This document shows positions 9,880 to 17,959 of a stretch of DNA of 64,000 nucleotides, in pieces (position 1 is the stretch's first letter; every line of letters starts with the position of its first letter). The stretch is from Mucilaginibacter gracilis. Its GTDB lineage: Bacteria > Bacteroidota > Bacteroidia > Sphingobacteriales > Sphingobacteriaceae. Below the pieces are notes generated by a model that saw only the letters and a program-made list of their open reading frames with translations, was not told the origin of the DNA and did no database searches. The position numbers and the translations under genes were made by a program. Location: NCBI RefSeq assembly GCF_003633615.1, contig NZ_RBKU01000001.1, forward strand, positions 2,294,001-2,358,000. Direction: 5' to 3'.

Positions 9880-9909
9880 TTGCCTGCTTTACACAGATTG
9901 ATAACTTTG
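9880..9909 (+). promoter_or_regulatory. nrtR promoter, -33/-7 at 19-bp spacing
   Basis: TTG (9880-9882), a 19-base spacer and TAACTTTG (9902-9909) match the Bacteroidota sigma-ABfr consensus. The -7 element ends only 4 bases before the ATG at 9914, so the start of transcription should fall at or next to the start codon and the mRNA would be leaderless. The promoter lies just right of the IS copy 1 target duplication and appears intact. Confidence 0.6.
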
Positions 9910-9913
9910 CAAT

Positions 9914-10600
9914 ATGCCCACCAAGCAAAATATTAAAGTAGCCGTTGATGCCGTCGTATTTGGATACACATCCAAAGAAGGCTTGTCTGTACTTCTCATC
10001 AAACGTAATATACAGCCGTTTAAAGATACTTGGGCCCTTCCCGGAGGGTTAGTTGGTGACGATGAAGCATTAGAAGACGCTATTCAGCGTGAGCTGAAAG
10101 AGGAGACAGGCGTTAACATCAACTACTTAGAGCAACTTTACAGCTTCGGCAAGCCAGGGCGTGATCCGCGTAACCGGGTAATCTCAATCACTTATTATGG
10201 TTTGGTTAAACCTGATGCCTTTGAACTGCATGCCGATACCGATGCTGCGGACGTCGGCTGGTTCAATATAAAAAAGCTTCCTCCACTGGCTTTTGATCAT
10301 CAGGAAATCTTAAATGCCGCGCATGAGCGTCTGAAAAGCAAAATGCTTTACCAACCGGTGGGCTTTGAACTGCTGGACGAAAGATTCCCCTTCTCAGAAC
10401 TGGAAAAACTGTATATGGCTGTGCTCGACCGACCCATTGATCGGCGTAACTTTAAAAAGAAAATAACAAAATTTGGTTTTTTAGAGGAAACTACCGAAAA
10501 ACAAGCCTTATACGGTGCCGGCCGCCCCGGTAATCTTTTCCGCTTTAACGAGCAAAAATACTTCCAGCAACAAAAAGAAGGTATCAACTTCGAGATATAA
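9914..10600 (+). CDS. nrtR: NrtR-type Nudix transcriptional regulator of NAD metabolism
   Basis: A 228-residue protein with an N-terminal Nudix domain (about residues 8-145) and a C-terminal winged helix (about 150-228, with PFSELEKLYMAVLDRPIDRR). NrtR proteins repress NAD synthesis and salvage genes and sense NAD pathway metabolites such as ADP-ribose. The Nudix box is complete here (G-x5-E-x7-RELKEETGV), so some hydrolase activity is possible, whereas many NrtR proteins have a degenerate box. It sits at the head of an NAD-salvage gene set with two operator-like palindromes directly downstream, which supports the assignment. Confidence 0.88.
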   Translation: MPTKQNIKVAVDAVVFGYTSKEGLSVLLIKRNIQPFKDTWALPGGLVGDDEALEDAIQRELKEETGVNINYLEQLYSFGKPGRDPRNRVISITYYGLVKPDAFELHADTDAADVGWFNIKKLPPLAFDHQEILNAAHERLKSKMLYQPVGFELLDERFPFSELEKLYMAVLDRPIDRRNFKKKITKFGFLEETTEKQALYGAGRPGNLFRFNEQKYFQQQKEGINFEI

Positions 10601-10632
10601 ATCTTTGAAAATTAAAATAAATGAAAAAAATA

Positions 10633-10655
10633 ATTTGCGTATTTAAAACGCATAT
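10633..10655. promoter_or_regulatory. candidate NrtR operator 1
   Basis: ATTTGCGT-N7-ACGCATAT, an inverted repeat with core TGCGT (10636-10640) and ACGCA (10648-10652). It lies in the 86-base gap between nrtR and the NMN adenylyltransferase gene. The same core and the same 7-base spacer recur 27 bp further on. Confidence 0.6.
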
Positions 10656-10659
10656 TTAT

Positions 10660-10682
10660 ATTTGCGTATAATTAACGCAAAT
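10660..10682. promoter_or_regulatory. candidate NrtR operator 2
   Basis: ATTTGCGT-N7-ACGCAAAT, a perfect 8-bp inverted repeat ending 4 bases before the nadM start codon. With operator 1 it forms a tandem pair whose centres are 27 bp apart. Repressor bound here would block the promoter or the start of the NAD-salvage genes. Confidence 0.65.
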
Positions 10683-10686
10683 AGTC

Positions 10687-11583
10687 ATGAAGACAGCAGT
10701 AATCATCGCACGCTTTCAAACCCCATATCTGCACGAGGGCCACAAGCAATTGATCAGTATGGTTAAAGAGAACCATGTAAAACTGATTATCTTATTAGGT
10801 GTAAGTCCTTTGGTCGGCAGCCGCAAAAACCCTTATGATTATTATACCCGCGAAAAGATGATCAAGAAAGATTATCCGGAAGTAATTGTGTTACCGATAA
10901 GCGATCATCCAAGCGATAAAACCTGGTCGGATAGTATTGATAGCTTATTGAAAGGCGTTTTCCCGAATGAGCACTTTAGCCTGTTTGGCAGCCGGGATAG
11001 TTTCATTCCTTACTACTCAGGCAGGTTTGAAACGATTGAATTACCAGAACATGGCGATTATAACGCCACCGAGTTACGCAAACAATATGCGGATAAGGTA
11101 TTCGATTCCAACGATTTCCGTGCAGGTATCCTATATGCCTTGTATAACCAGTACACCAAGGTATATCCGACAGTTGATATTGCTTGTTTCAGGAATAGCA
11201 AAACGGAAATACTGTTAGGCAAAAAAGCTACGAACAACAAATGGCGCTTTATAGGTGGCTTTGCCGACCCTGAAGATGAAAGTTATGAAGCAGCGGCTAA
11301 ACGTGAACTCATGGAGGAATGTGGTGACATGGAAGTCGGTGAAATGAGCTACGAAATATCTGCAAAAATAAACGACTGGCGTTACCGTAACGAAGCTGAT
11401 AAGATTATCACTTTATTATTTAGTTGCGATTTTATCAGCGGCTCGCCTGCTGCTCAGGATGACATTATTGATCTGGACTGGTTCCCGGTGGCTGACTTGC
11501 CAAAGATGATGGAGAACCAAACCATTAGCCCTGAGCATTTAGATATGTTTAAAGTAATTATTACCAAATACCTTAAAAACTAA
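10687..11583 (+). CDS. nadM: bifunctional NMN adenylyltransferase / Nudix hydrolase
   Basis: A 298-residue two-domain enzyme. Residues about 1-150 are a nucleotidyltransferase with ARFQTPYLHEGH (HxGH-type ATP site) that makes NAD+ from NMN and ATP. Residues about 160-298 are a Nudix domain with a complete box (GGFADPEDESYEAAAKRELM, then EECGD). This fusion is known from NAD metabolism, where the Nudix half can hydrolyse ADP-ribose. Just 4 bases separate it from nadV, so NMN made by NadV would pass to this enzyme. It is likely under NrtR control through the two palindromes upstream. Confidence 0.9.
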   Translation: MKTAVIIARFQTPYLHEGHKQLISMVKENHVKLIILLGVSPLVGSRKNPYDYYTREKMIKKDYPEVIVLPISDHPSDKTWSDSIDSLLKGVFPNEHFSLFGSRDSFIPYYSGRFETIELPEHGDYNATELRKQYADKVFDSNDFRAGILYALYNQYTKVYPTVDIACFRNSKTEILLGKKATNNKWRFIGGFADPEDESYEAAAKRELMEECGDMEVGEMSYEISAKINDWRYRNEADKIITLLFSCDFISGSPAAQDDIIDLDWFPVADLPKMMENQTISPEHLDMFKVIITKYLKN

Positions 11584-12462
11584 TACCATGAAACGCGAAA
11601 ATTTGATCCTACTGGCCGACGCCTACAAATACGCTCACCATAAATTTTACTACCCCGGTACCACCCAAATTTACAGTTATTTGGAAAGCAGGGGCGGCAT
11701 GTTTGATGACACCATCTTCTTTGGTCTGCAATATTTCCTAAAGGAATACCTGCAAGGTCCGGCATTTACTCAGCAAGACCTGGACGAAGCCGATGGCTTT
11801 CTGCAACAGGTATTTGGCCGCGATGATGTGTTCGATAAATCAAAATTTCAATACATCCTTGATAAATACAACGGCCACCTGCCCGTAAAAATAAAAGCCG
11901 TAGCCGAGGGTATTGCCGTTCCAACTAGTAATGTGCTGATGACCATTGAAAATACCGACCCTGAATGCTACTGGCTCACCAATTTTTTGGAAACCCTATT
12001 GATGCAGGTATGGTACCCCTGTACAGTAGCAACCCTAAGCAATCAGATACGAAAGGTAGTAACCCGATTCTACAATGAATGCTACAGAAGGTGCTGAAGC
12101 CGGGATTGATTTTGTACTGAATGATTTTGGTTTCCGTGGGGTGAGCAGCGTGGAAAGCGCCAAAATTGGCGGAGCGGCTCACCTGATCAACTTTAGCGGA
12201 AGCGATAATTTGGCCGGCAGCGGGATGACTATTAATTACTACGATGCTACCAAAGTTTACGGACTAAGCATCCCTGCAACCGAACATAGCATTTGTACTT
12301 TATTAGGTCGCGATGGCGAACTGGAGATCTTTAAACATGTGATCCGTACTTTCCCAACTGGCACCGTTGCTTGCGTATCTGATAGCTTCAACATTTTCAG
12401 AGCTTGTAAAGAATACTGGGGTGGTGAGCTGAAAGAAGAGATTCTAAATCGCCAGGGTACCC

Positions 12463-13724
12463 CAGGGCTGACGCATAAGAATAGTTAAAAGTTGATATGG
12501 TTATGAACAAAGTGTTGGAAACGTAGGTATAACTTTTGTGGTTTCGGGAGGATTAGAGTCGGGTTAGCGTTTTTTCTTTGTAAAAGCATATGACGACTTC
12601 ACTTCACAATCATTTTAGATGGATACCTGATCCTCGTACAGGTAATAATAAGAAACACAATTTACTGGAAGTTATCATTTTGTCGGTATTGGCCGTTCTA
12701 TGTGGTGCAGAAAGCTGGTACGAGATGGAAGAATTCGGGAAGGAGAAAGAAGATTTTTTAAAGCAGTTGCTGCCTCTTGAAAACGGCATACCCAGTCATG
12801 ACACGATCAACCGGGTTTTTATGCTGATCGATTCGGCGCTTTTTGAACAGTGTTTTCGTGCCTGGACAGCGGAACTTAGCCGGGGTCTTGAGGAGTCGGG
12901 CCTGTCTGGCGAAAAGGAGTTGATCGCTATCGATGGAAAGAGCATCTGTAACAGCGCCTGCAAACACCAGGGGTTGGGGGCCTTGCATTTGGTAAGCGCC
13001 TGGTCGGGTCGTAACCAGTTGGTACTGGGGCAACAAAAAGTGGATGACAAGAGCAATGAGATTACGGCGATCCCAGCATTGTTATCGCTATTGAACATCA
13101 AAGGGGCGGTAGTAAGCATCGACGCAATGGGTACACAGAAAGCGATTGCTGAACAGATTGTCGAAAGCCAGGGCGATTATATCCTTGCTTTGAAACAGAA
13201 CCAGGAAACACTTTATGAACAGGTAATCAATCAGTTCAACTTTAAAGAAGACAGTTACAGCCAGCACCTGGATAAGGGCCACGGGCGGGCGGAGATCAGA
13301 GACTGCAAAGTCATTCATGAACTTAACTGGGTTGACGAAAAGGAAAATTGGAAGGGAATAAAGACCATCATCAAAATAACCTCGGAAAGGATAATAGGTG
13401 ACAGCCACTCCATACAAGACCGCTACTATATCTCCAGCCTCCGTGCTGATGCTGCCTATTTTAACCAAGCCATCCGCGCACATTGGGGCATTGAGAACCA
13501 ATTGCACTGGCAGTTGGATGTCGGATTTGGCGAAGATTACAATACCACACGGAACAAACAGACCGCCCAAAACCTTGCCGTAGTCAGAAAGATAGCCCTA
13601 AATATCCTAAAAGCCGACAAAACCAGTAAGGCCAGCCTGAAAGCAAAAAGAAAAATGGCCGGGTGGAACCATAAATTTCTTCTTTCATTAATCGCTAAAA
13701 CAAATTCCTAATGCGTCGGCCCTG
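12463..13724 (+). mobile_element. ISAs1-family insertion sequence, copy 2, inside nadV
   Basis: A 1262-bp element with the same ends as copy 1 but in the opposite orientation. It is flanked by the 10-bp target duplication CAGGGTACCC (12453-12462 and 13725-13734). It splits nadV just before the RPDSGDP motif. The target itself begins with CAGGG, like the IS ends. Confidence 0.96.
12590..13711 (+). CDS. ISAs1-family transposase (copy 2)
   Basis: Residue-for-residue identical to the transposase at 8614-9735: 373 residues with an intact DDE core. It is transcribed in the same direction as the disrupted nadV, so read-through from the NAD operon could add to transposase expression, and IS-borne promoters could feed prs downstream. 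Confidence 0.95.
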   Translation: MTTSLHNHFRWIPDPRTGNNKKHNLLEVIILSVLAVLCGAESWYEMEEFGKEKEDFLKQLLPLENGIPSHDTINRVFMLIDSALFEQCFRAWTAELSRGLEESGLSGEKELIAIDGKSICNSACKHQGLGALHLVSAWSGRNQLVLGQQKVDDKSNEITAIPALLSLLNIKGAVVSIDAMGTQKAIAEQIVESQGDYILALKQNQETLYEQVINQFNFKEDSYSQHLDKGHGRAEIRDCKVIHELNWVDEKENWKGIKTIIKITSERIIGDSHSIQDRYYISSLRADAAYFNQAIRAHWGIENQLHWQLDVGFGEDYNTTRNKQTAQNLAVVRKIALNILKADKTSKASLKAKRKMAGWNHKFLLSLIAKTNS

Positions 13725-14276
13725 CAGGGTACCCTGGTAATTCGTCCAGATAGTGGCGACCCGATCATGACCTTGCTGGAGATATTTAAGATCTTGTTCG
13801 AAACCTTCGGTTTTACCACCAATAACAAAGGATATAAAGTATTACCACCTCAAGTAAGAGTAATCCAAGGCGATGGTGTAAATTATGCTGAGATCATTAA
13901 CATTTACAATGCTCTAAAAGCAAATGAGATCAGCGCCGAAAACCTTGTGCTGGGTATGGGGGGAGCCTTACTGCAAAAGGTTGATCGCGATACTCAGAAA
14001 TTTGCTCTGAAATGCAGCAGCGCAGTAATTAACGGACAGGAAGTAGCCGTAGAAAAAAGCCCGACCGAGATGGATGCCCAGGGTAACATCACCCCAAGCT
14101 TTAAAAAGAGCAAGGGCGGCCGTTTAAAACTGGTAAAAATAAATGGCTTCTTTAAAACGGTAAACGAGCAGGAACATTTAGAATTAGCCAATGAGTTGTA
14201 CACCGTTTTTGAAAATGGCAAACTGCTAAATACCATTACATTTGAACAGGTAAAAATAAATGCTAACTAGTTACAT

Positions 14277-15182
14277 ATGAAAAAGCTATTATTCGCCATA
14301 AAGGGTTATGAGTACCTGGCCGAAAAGGTAATGGCTTGCGGCGATTTTGAGAAAGGCGAACTGGAAGTAAGCCACTTTACCGATGGCGAGCGTTATCAAC
14401 GCATTATCTCTCAAATAGAGAACAGGAATGTGGTATTGATCGGCGGCACTGTAAACGATGGCGCTACTTTAGAACTGTATGATCTGGCATCTTCATTGGT
14501 TAGCTATGGAGCTAACTCATTAACGCTGGTTATCCCGTATTTTGGTTATTCAACCATGGAGCGGGCGGTGCTAAGCGGTGAAATTGTAACTGCTAAAACT
14601 CGGGCTCGGCTACTGTCGGCTATTCCAAGATCAAACCGAGGGAATAAAGTCTTACTCTTCGATCTGCACTCTGAAGGTATTCAATATTACTTTGAGCATG
14701 ATCTTTACCCGGTACATGTTTACTGTAAAGACATCGTGATAAAAGCAGCTCTTGAATACGGTGGCGATAACTTTGTAATGGCCAGCACCGATGCGGGTCG
14801 GGCTAAATGGGTGGAATCGTTAGCTAACGACCTGGGCGTAAACGCCGCTTTTATCCTGAAGCGTCGTTTGAAAGGCGACCATACCGAGGTAAGCGCTATT
14901 AATGCTGATGTAGACGGCAAAACGGTTATCATTTATGATGATATGATCCGCTCTGGCGGCAGTATTATCAATGCGGCCAAAACTTATAAAAACGCCGGTG
15001 CCGGCGATATTTATGTTATTACTACCCATGGTTTATTTGTGAACGATGGCATCAACAAACTGAAAGATAGTGGATTAATTAAGAAGCTGATCTGCACAGA
15101 TTCGCATACGAACACGCAATTTATTAATGATGACTTCGTGGAAGTAAGAAGCTTGGCGGGGTTAATTTGTGAGCTTATTTGA
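14277..15182 (+). CDS. prs: ribose-phosphate pyrophosphokinase-like enzyme
   Basis: A 301-residue member of the PRPP synthetase family. Visible are the N-terminal half with HFTDGERYQRI and LLFDLHSEGIQYYF, and the C-terminal PRPP-type loop IIYDDMIRSGGSI. The family makes PRPP from ribose 5-phosphate and ATP, the co-substrate of NadV six bases upstream. Some phage-borne relatives make ADP-ribose pyrophosphate instead, in the NARP1 NAD-rebuilding route; sequence inspection alone cannot tell which applies here, though the NMNAT partner favours ordinary PRPP. It is placed last in the NAD-salvage operon and appears intact. Confidence 0.85.
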   Translation: MKKLLFAIKGYEYLAEKVMACGDFEKGELEVSHFTDGERYQRIISQIENRNVVLIGGTVNDGATLELYDLASSLVSYGANSLTLVIPYFGYSTMERAVLSGEIVTAKTRARLLSAIPRSNRGNKVLLFDLHSEGIQYYFEHDLYPVHVYCKDIVIKAALEYGGDNFVMASTDAGRAKWVESLANDLGVNAAFILKRRLKGDHTEVSAINADVDGKTVIIYDDMIRSGGSIINAAKTYKNAGAGDIYVITTHGLFVNDGINKLKDSGLIKKLICTDSHTNTQFINDDFVEVRSLAGLICELI

Positions 15183-15320
15183 CACTTTCCGCTTAAAGCC
15201 AGTTTTAGGTGGTGCAGGCTTGCGATTATTCAAACTATAATTGATCTTAGTCACTTCAACAACTAGATTCTCGTTAGTTTTGTCATGATATCCCGAGGGT
15301 ATCCATTCCGGCTTGATCAT
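15162..15320 (-). CDS. possible small protein (52 aa) downstream of kptA
   Basis: An ATG-started frame of 52 residues beginning MIKPEWIPSGYHDKTNENLV, placed 12 bases after the kptA stop on the same strand. It overlaps the 3' end of prs by about 20 bases in antisense. Composition is mixed and protein-like, ending in a basic tail (PPKTGFKRKVSNKLTN). It is too short for a family call; it may be a real co-transcribed gene or a remnant. Confidence 0.4.
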   Translation of the reverse strand: MIKPEWIPSGYHDKTNENLVVEVTKINYSLNNRKPAPPKTGFKRKVSNKLTN

Positions 15321-15332
15321 ATTTCAATATTG

Positions 15333-15881
15333 TTAAGTGTTTAGATTTAAAAACCGGGCAGGCACCCGGTCGGTCAACCAAACCCTATTTTCAGACAGGT
15401 AAAATATGTAGCCCTCTTTATACATTTCGCCTGAAAGTACATTAAATATTGCCGGCTTGCCGTGTCTGCTTCCAACCTGTATTGCTGTTTCAATATCCTT
15501 ACTTAAATGTACATGTTGCCGGCTCCGTTTTTCAAGACCAGTGTTCTGAATGGCAGCCACAGATTTTTCGCCCGTGCCGTGATAAAGTACGTCCGGCGGT
15601 ATTTGCGCCTCATAACCTAATTCAACATCAATTGAATGTCCCTGGCTGGCGCGAATTTTTTGCCTGTTTTCATCAAATGCAAAACGTTTTTTACTGCTGG
15701 TTTCAACCACATGGTTTAATAACTCCAGATCTAAATGGTGACCATATGCATTAGCCTGTTCTAATAGCTCGTTTACATTTACCCAGCCCTGCTCGTCCAA
15801 ATCAATACCGATCAGTTGCGGCTGATGCCTTAGTACGAGGCTCAAAAATTTGTTGGTTGCAGTTGTTTCTTTTTCGTTCAT
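15333..15881 (-). CDS. kptA: RNA 2'-phosphotransferase KptA/Tpt1
   Basis: 182 residues from the ATG at 15881, which gives the usual family start MNEKE...NKFLSLVLRHQP; a GTG at 15917 would add 12 residues. KptA removes an internal 2'-phosphate from RNA using NAD+, releasing nicotinamide and ADP-ribose cyclic phosphate. Visible are SLVLRHQP (first conserved Arg-His), LYHGT and HVHLS in the NAD-binding half. Bacterial KptA has no tRNA-splicing role, so neighbours matter: it lies in the same island as an RNA ligase and an NAD-salvage operon that would recycle its nicotinamide product. Confidence 0.9.
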   Translation of the reverse strand: MNEKETTATNKFLSLVLRHQPQLIGIDLDEQGWVNVNELLEQANAYGHHLDLELLNHVVETSSKKRFAFDENRQKIRASQGHSIDVELGYEAQIPPDVLYHGTGEKSVAAIQNTGLEKRSRQHVHLSKDIETAIQVGSRHGKPAIFNVLSGEMYKEGYIFYLSENRVWLTDRVPARFLNLNT

Positions 15882-16011
15882 GGCTTCGCTTAAATTTTCA
15901 ACAATAAAAGTAGACACAATTTGGTTTGATTTTTTGAGAATACGTTTTGAAAGTTAAAATAATATGCTTATCTTTAAAATACAATTTGCAGTCATTCTGA
16001 ATGATTTAGCT

Positions 16012-16030
16012 GGTGAGTGATTCGGTGAGT
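16012..16030. repeat. 12-bp-phased direct repeat beside recombinase, candidate att end
   Basis: GGTGAGT occurs twice (16012-16018 and 16024-16030) immediately downstream of the serine recombinase gene. A similarly built pair, GGGTAACT twice with the same 12-bp phase, lies at 51369-51388 near the left edge of the second mobile region. Placement suggests an attachment-site end, but no second boundary copy was found to prove it. Confidence 0.3.
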
Positions 16031-16037
16031 AACGCGA

Positions 16038-17624
16038 TCAAAGCCACATAAGATATTGAAAACTAAATAGTTGCCGGAGATAAAATAGTTTCGTCGGGAC
16101 CACCCCACGATACAGCGTCTGAAAGTCAGGCGCTGTATCTGTTTTTAAGCTACCTAACTCATTGTTAATCAACCAAATAGCTTTGGCTATTGTGTTGACC
16201 CGAGGTGTTCGATGTCCCTCCCCGTCAAATTCGATTTTTTCGGGGAAAAGTGAACACAGGATATGACGCTGTTTTTGGAGTGTTGCTTTTTCAAATACTT
16301 TATCGAGGTTACAAAACGTGGAAATGATCTTATCGGTCAATTTATCAATGTCTAATCGAATAACTTTTGATTCAGAAACTTCCTGTAATTTTACCTCTAA
16401 ACGTGCGATTACAGCGTCACAATCCGCTTTTATCTCCTTATAGTCCGAAGATTCAATTTCCTCGTCCAGTAATAGCCGCCGGGCTTTCGCAATTTTCTCG
16501 TTCTGTTTTGTGATGTCAGTCATCACTTGCGTTTTTGCATTGAACTCATTTTTTGTTCGACTTTTGTATACAGAGGATATTACCAGTTTTAGCAACTCTA
16601 CAGCGGCGGGATTTAGCACCCATGTTCTAAGTAAATCAAGAAATAATTTGTTTGTCTCAATCGCATTATGCCGCACACCACAAATATGGTCGCAGTGGTA
16701 ATAGTAGTAATGTTTGTGCTTACCTTTTGAAGAACTACCAGTTAACATTTTATGACACTTGTTGCACTTAATAAAGTTCCTTAGTGGTAAGAGTTCCATA
16801 GAAAGTAATTTTGCGGCAGGGACGCGCTTTCGTCCATTTAAGATGTCCTGTACATCATAAAATAATGCTTGTGAAACTAACGGCTCATGTTGTGCGTCCA
16901 CTATATACGACTCTTCATCCTTGTGCTGCTTGATTATCAATTTGCCGCAATAAACAGGGTTGCGTACATTTCTCCAAAAGGTCATTCGGGTACATACCAG
17001 TCCAAGTTGATTAGCTTTTTTCCTAATCTGGTCAACTGCAAATACATTCCTTGATATCTCCTGAAATACCCATTTCATAATTCCAGCTTCCGGCTCAAAG
17101 GGCGCTATATATTTCTTTCCTTCAGGGGAAGAAAGGTTTTTATAACCAAGTGGAGCCGTACCCATAAAACGCCCTTCCTTTTTTGCCCGCCGCATTCCGT
17201 AAAATACATTTAATGCCCGGCGGTCATTATCTACCTCACCTGCGGCAAGATAGATAGCCAGCATCATTTTACTTTCAGGAATGGTCATGTCCAGCGGCTG
17301 TTCTATCGAAATGGGCTGCACTCCTAACTTGGATAGAACGCCGATCATCTGATAAGATTCGCTAACATTTCTGCTGAACCTATCCCATTTTGTAAATAGA
17401 ATAGCATCAGGCTTAGATTTGCTTTTCCGTAGTTCTGAAAGCATCCTTGTCCATGCTGGACGGTTGAATGTTTTAGCAGAGTGATCTTCAAAAATGATGT
17501 TTAAAACCGCAATGGAGTTTTGCTCACAATAGCGTTGCAGACGTTCGTGTTGGTCACGTTGGGAGTAGCCTTTGTCTGCTTGTTCATCCGTACTTACGCG
17601 GATGTAGAGAATTGCTTTTTTCAT
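16038..17624 (-). CDS. large serine recombinase
   Basis: A 528-residue site-specific recombinase. It has an N-terminal resolvase domain with catalytic Ser11 (LYIRVSTDEQ) and TKWDRFSRN, a Recombinase domain (about residues 155-270, TAPLGYKN), a zinc ribbon (CNKC ... C-DHIC, about 290-320) and a coiled coil (about 355-420). It most likely moves the mobile element at 16-21 kb. Its last residues (RGVVPTK...) are of the kind seen when a recombinase gene reads into its attachment site. A partial paralogue lies at 63444-64000. Confidence 0.92.
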   Translation of the reverse strand: MKKAILYIRVSTDEQADKGYSQRDQHERLQRYCEQNSIAVLNIIFEDHSAKTFNRPAWTRMLSELRKSKSKPDAILFTKWDRFSRNVSESYQMIGVLSKLGVQPISIEQPLDMTIPESKMMLAIYLAAGEVDNDRRALNVFYGMRRAKKEGRFMGTAPLGYKNLSSPEGKKYIAPFEPEAGIMKWVFQEISRNVFAVDQIRKKANQLGLVCTRMTFWRNVRNPVYCGKLIIKQHKDEESYIVDAQHEPLVSQALFYDVQDILNGRKRVPAAKLLSMELLPLRNFIKCNKCHKMLTGSSSKGKHKHYYYYHCDHICGVRHNAIETNKLFLDLLRTWVLNPAAVELLKLVISSVYKSRTKNEFNAKTQVMTDITKQNEKIAKARRLLLDEEIESSDYKEIKADCDAVIARLEVKLQEVSESKVIRLDIDKLTDKIISTFCNLDKVFEKATLQKQRHILCSLFPEKIEFDGEGHRTPRVNTIAKAIWLINNELGSLKTDTAPDFQTLYRGVVPTKLFYLRQLFSFQYLMWL

Positions 17625-17674
17625 AATAAGCTGTTAAGTAAACAATATTGAAAATGCACCTATAAAGCGCAAAA

Positions 17675-17848
17675 TCAAGGTTTTTTATCCTGATCAACTA
17701 ATTGATCTACAGACAAGTTAACTAAAAAAAATAGCAATTCCAAGATGTTTTTAGCTTCATCGACATTGACTTTAATGCCGTTTTTAGCAAGAATTTGGAC
17801 GGCGATTTCCGGCCTAATGTTACTTTGATTATGATGTTCTGATTCCAT
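17675..17848 (-). CDS. small protein preceding the serine recombinase
   Basis: 57 residues (MESEHHNQSNIRPEIAVQIL...), ending 50 bases before the recombinase start. A central helix-rich segment, PEIAVQILAKNGIKVNVDEA, is followed by a hydrophobic helix (NILELLFFLVNLSVDQLV). The same pattern (PE...L..K..I.....EAK..L..L..L....) recurs in the 50-residue protein at 63295-63447, also directly before a serine recombinase. This conservation argues that both are real genes. Function is unknown; a recombinase partner or directionality factor is a guess. Confidence 0.65.
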   Translation of the reverse strand: MESEHHNQSNIRPEIAVQILAKNGIKVNVDEAKNILELLFFLVNLSVDQLVDQDKKP

Positions 17849-17902
17849 ACGCAGGCTTATAATGTGTTTAAAATCAAAGTTGCGAAGACTATATAAGAGC
17901 CA

Positions 17903-17928
17903 TTCCCAACATAGGACTATATTGGGAA
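17903..17928. promoter_or_regulatory. operator-like inverted repeat TTCCCAA-N12-TTGGGAA
   Basis: A perfect 7-bp inverted repeat in the divergent gap between the small recombinase partner (-) and the gene at 17960 (+). The half-site resembles the palindrome in front of the toxin-antitoxin pair at 59922-59942 (both contain TTCCCAA/TTGGGAA). It may be a binding site controlling one or both divergent genes. Confidence 0.4.
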
Positions 17929-17959
17929 CTTTAATTATATCTTAGTAAAAACTTCTAAA

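Larger units (their letters stand above)
11588..14270 (+). pseudogene. nadV: nicotinamide phosphoribosyltransferase, broken by a 4-bp duplication and an IS
   Basis: Without the insertion this would be a 468-residue NAMPT/NadV enzyme that joins nicotinamide and PRPP to give NMN. Three pieces are visible: 11588-12073 (ENLILLADAYKYAHHKFYYPG), 12082-12462 (EGAEAGIDFVLNDFGFRGVS) and 13735-14270. Removing the IS and one target repeat restores GTLVIRPDSGDP, the PRPP/phosphate motif of the family. A second lesion is the tandem AATGAATG at 12074-12081; dropping one AATG joins the first two pieces in frame (TRFYN-ATEGAEAG). Two independent lesions make it a true pseudogene, unless the 4-bp repeat is a sequencing error. 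Confidence 0.92.

Noticed and set aside
10633..10682. CRISPR-like repeat
   Set aside because: Only two palindromic units, 27 bp apart; better explained as operators.
11588..12097. A separate short gene for the first piece of nadV
   Set aside because: The frame simply stops after the AATG duplication; the motifs show it is one enzyme.
16109..16139. Hairpin GATACAGCG / CGCTGTATC near the recombinase 3' end as a terminator
   Set aside because: It lies inside the recombinase coding end and lacks a proper T tract for that gene; it may relate to the attachment site, but there is no evidence.
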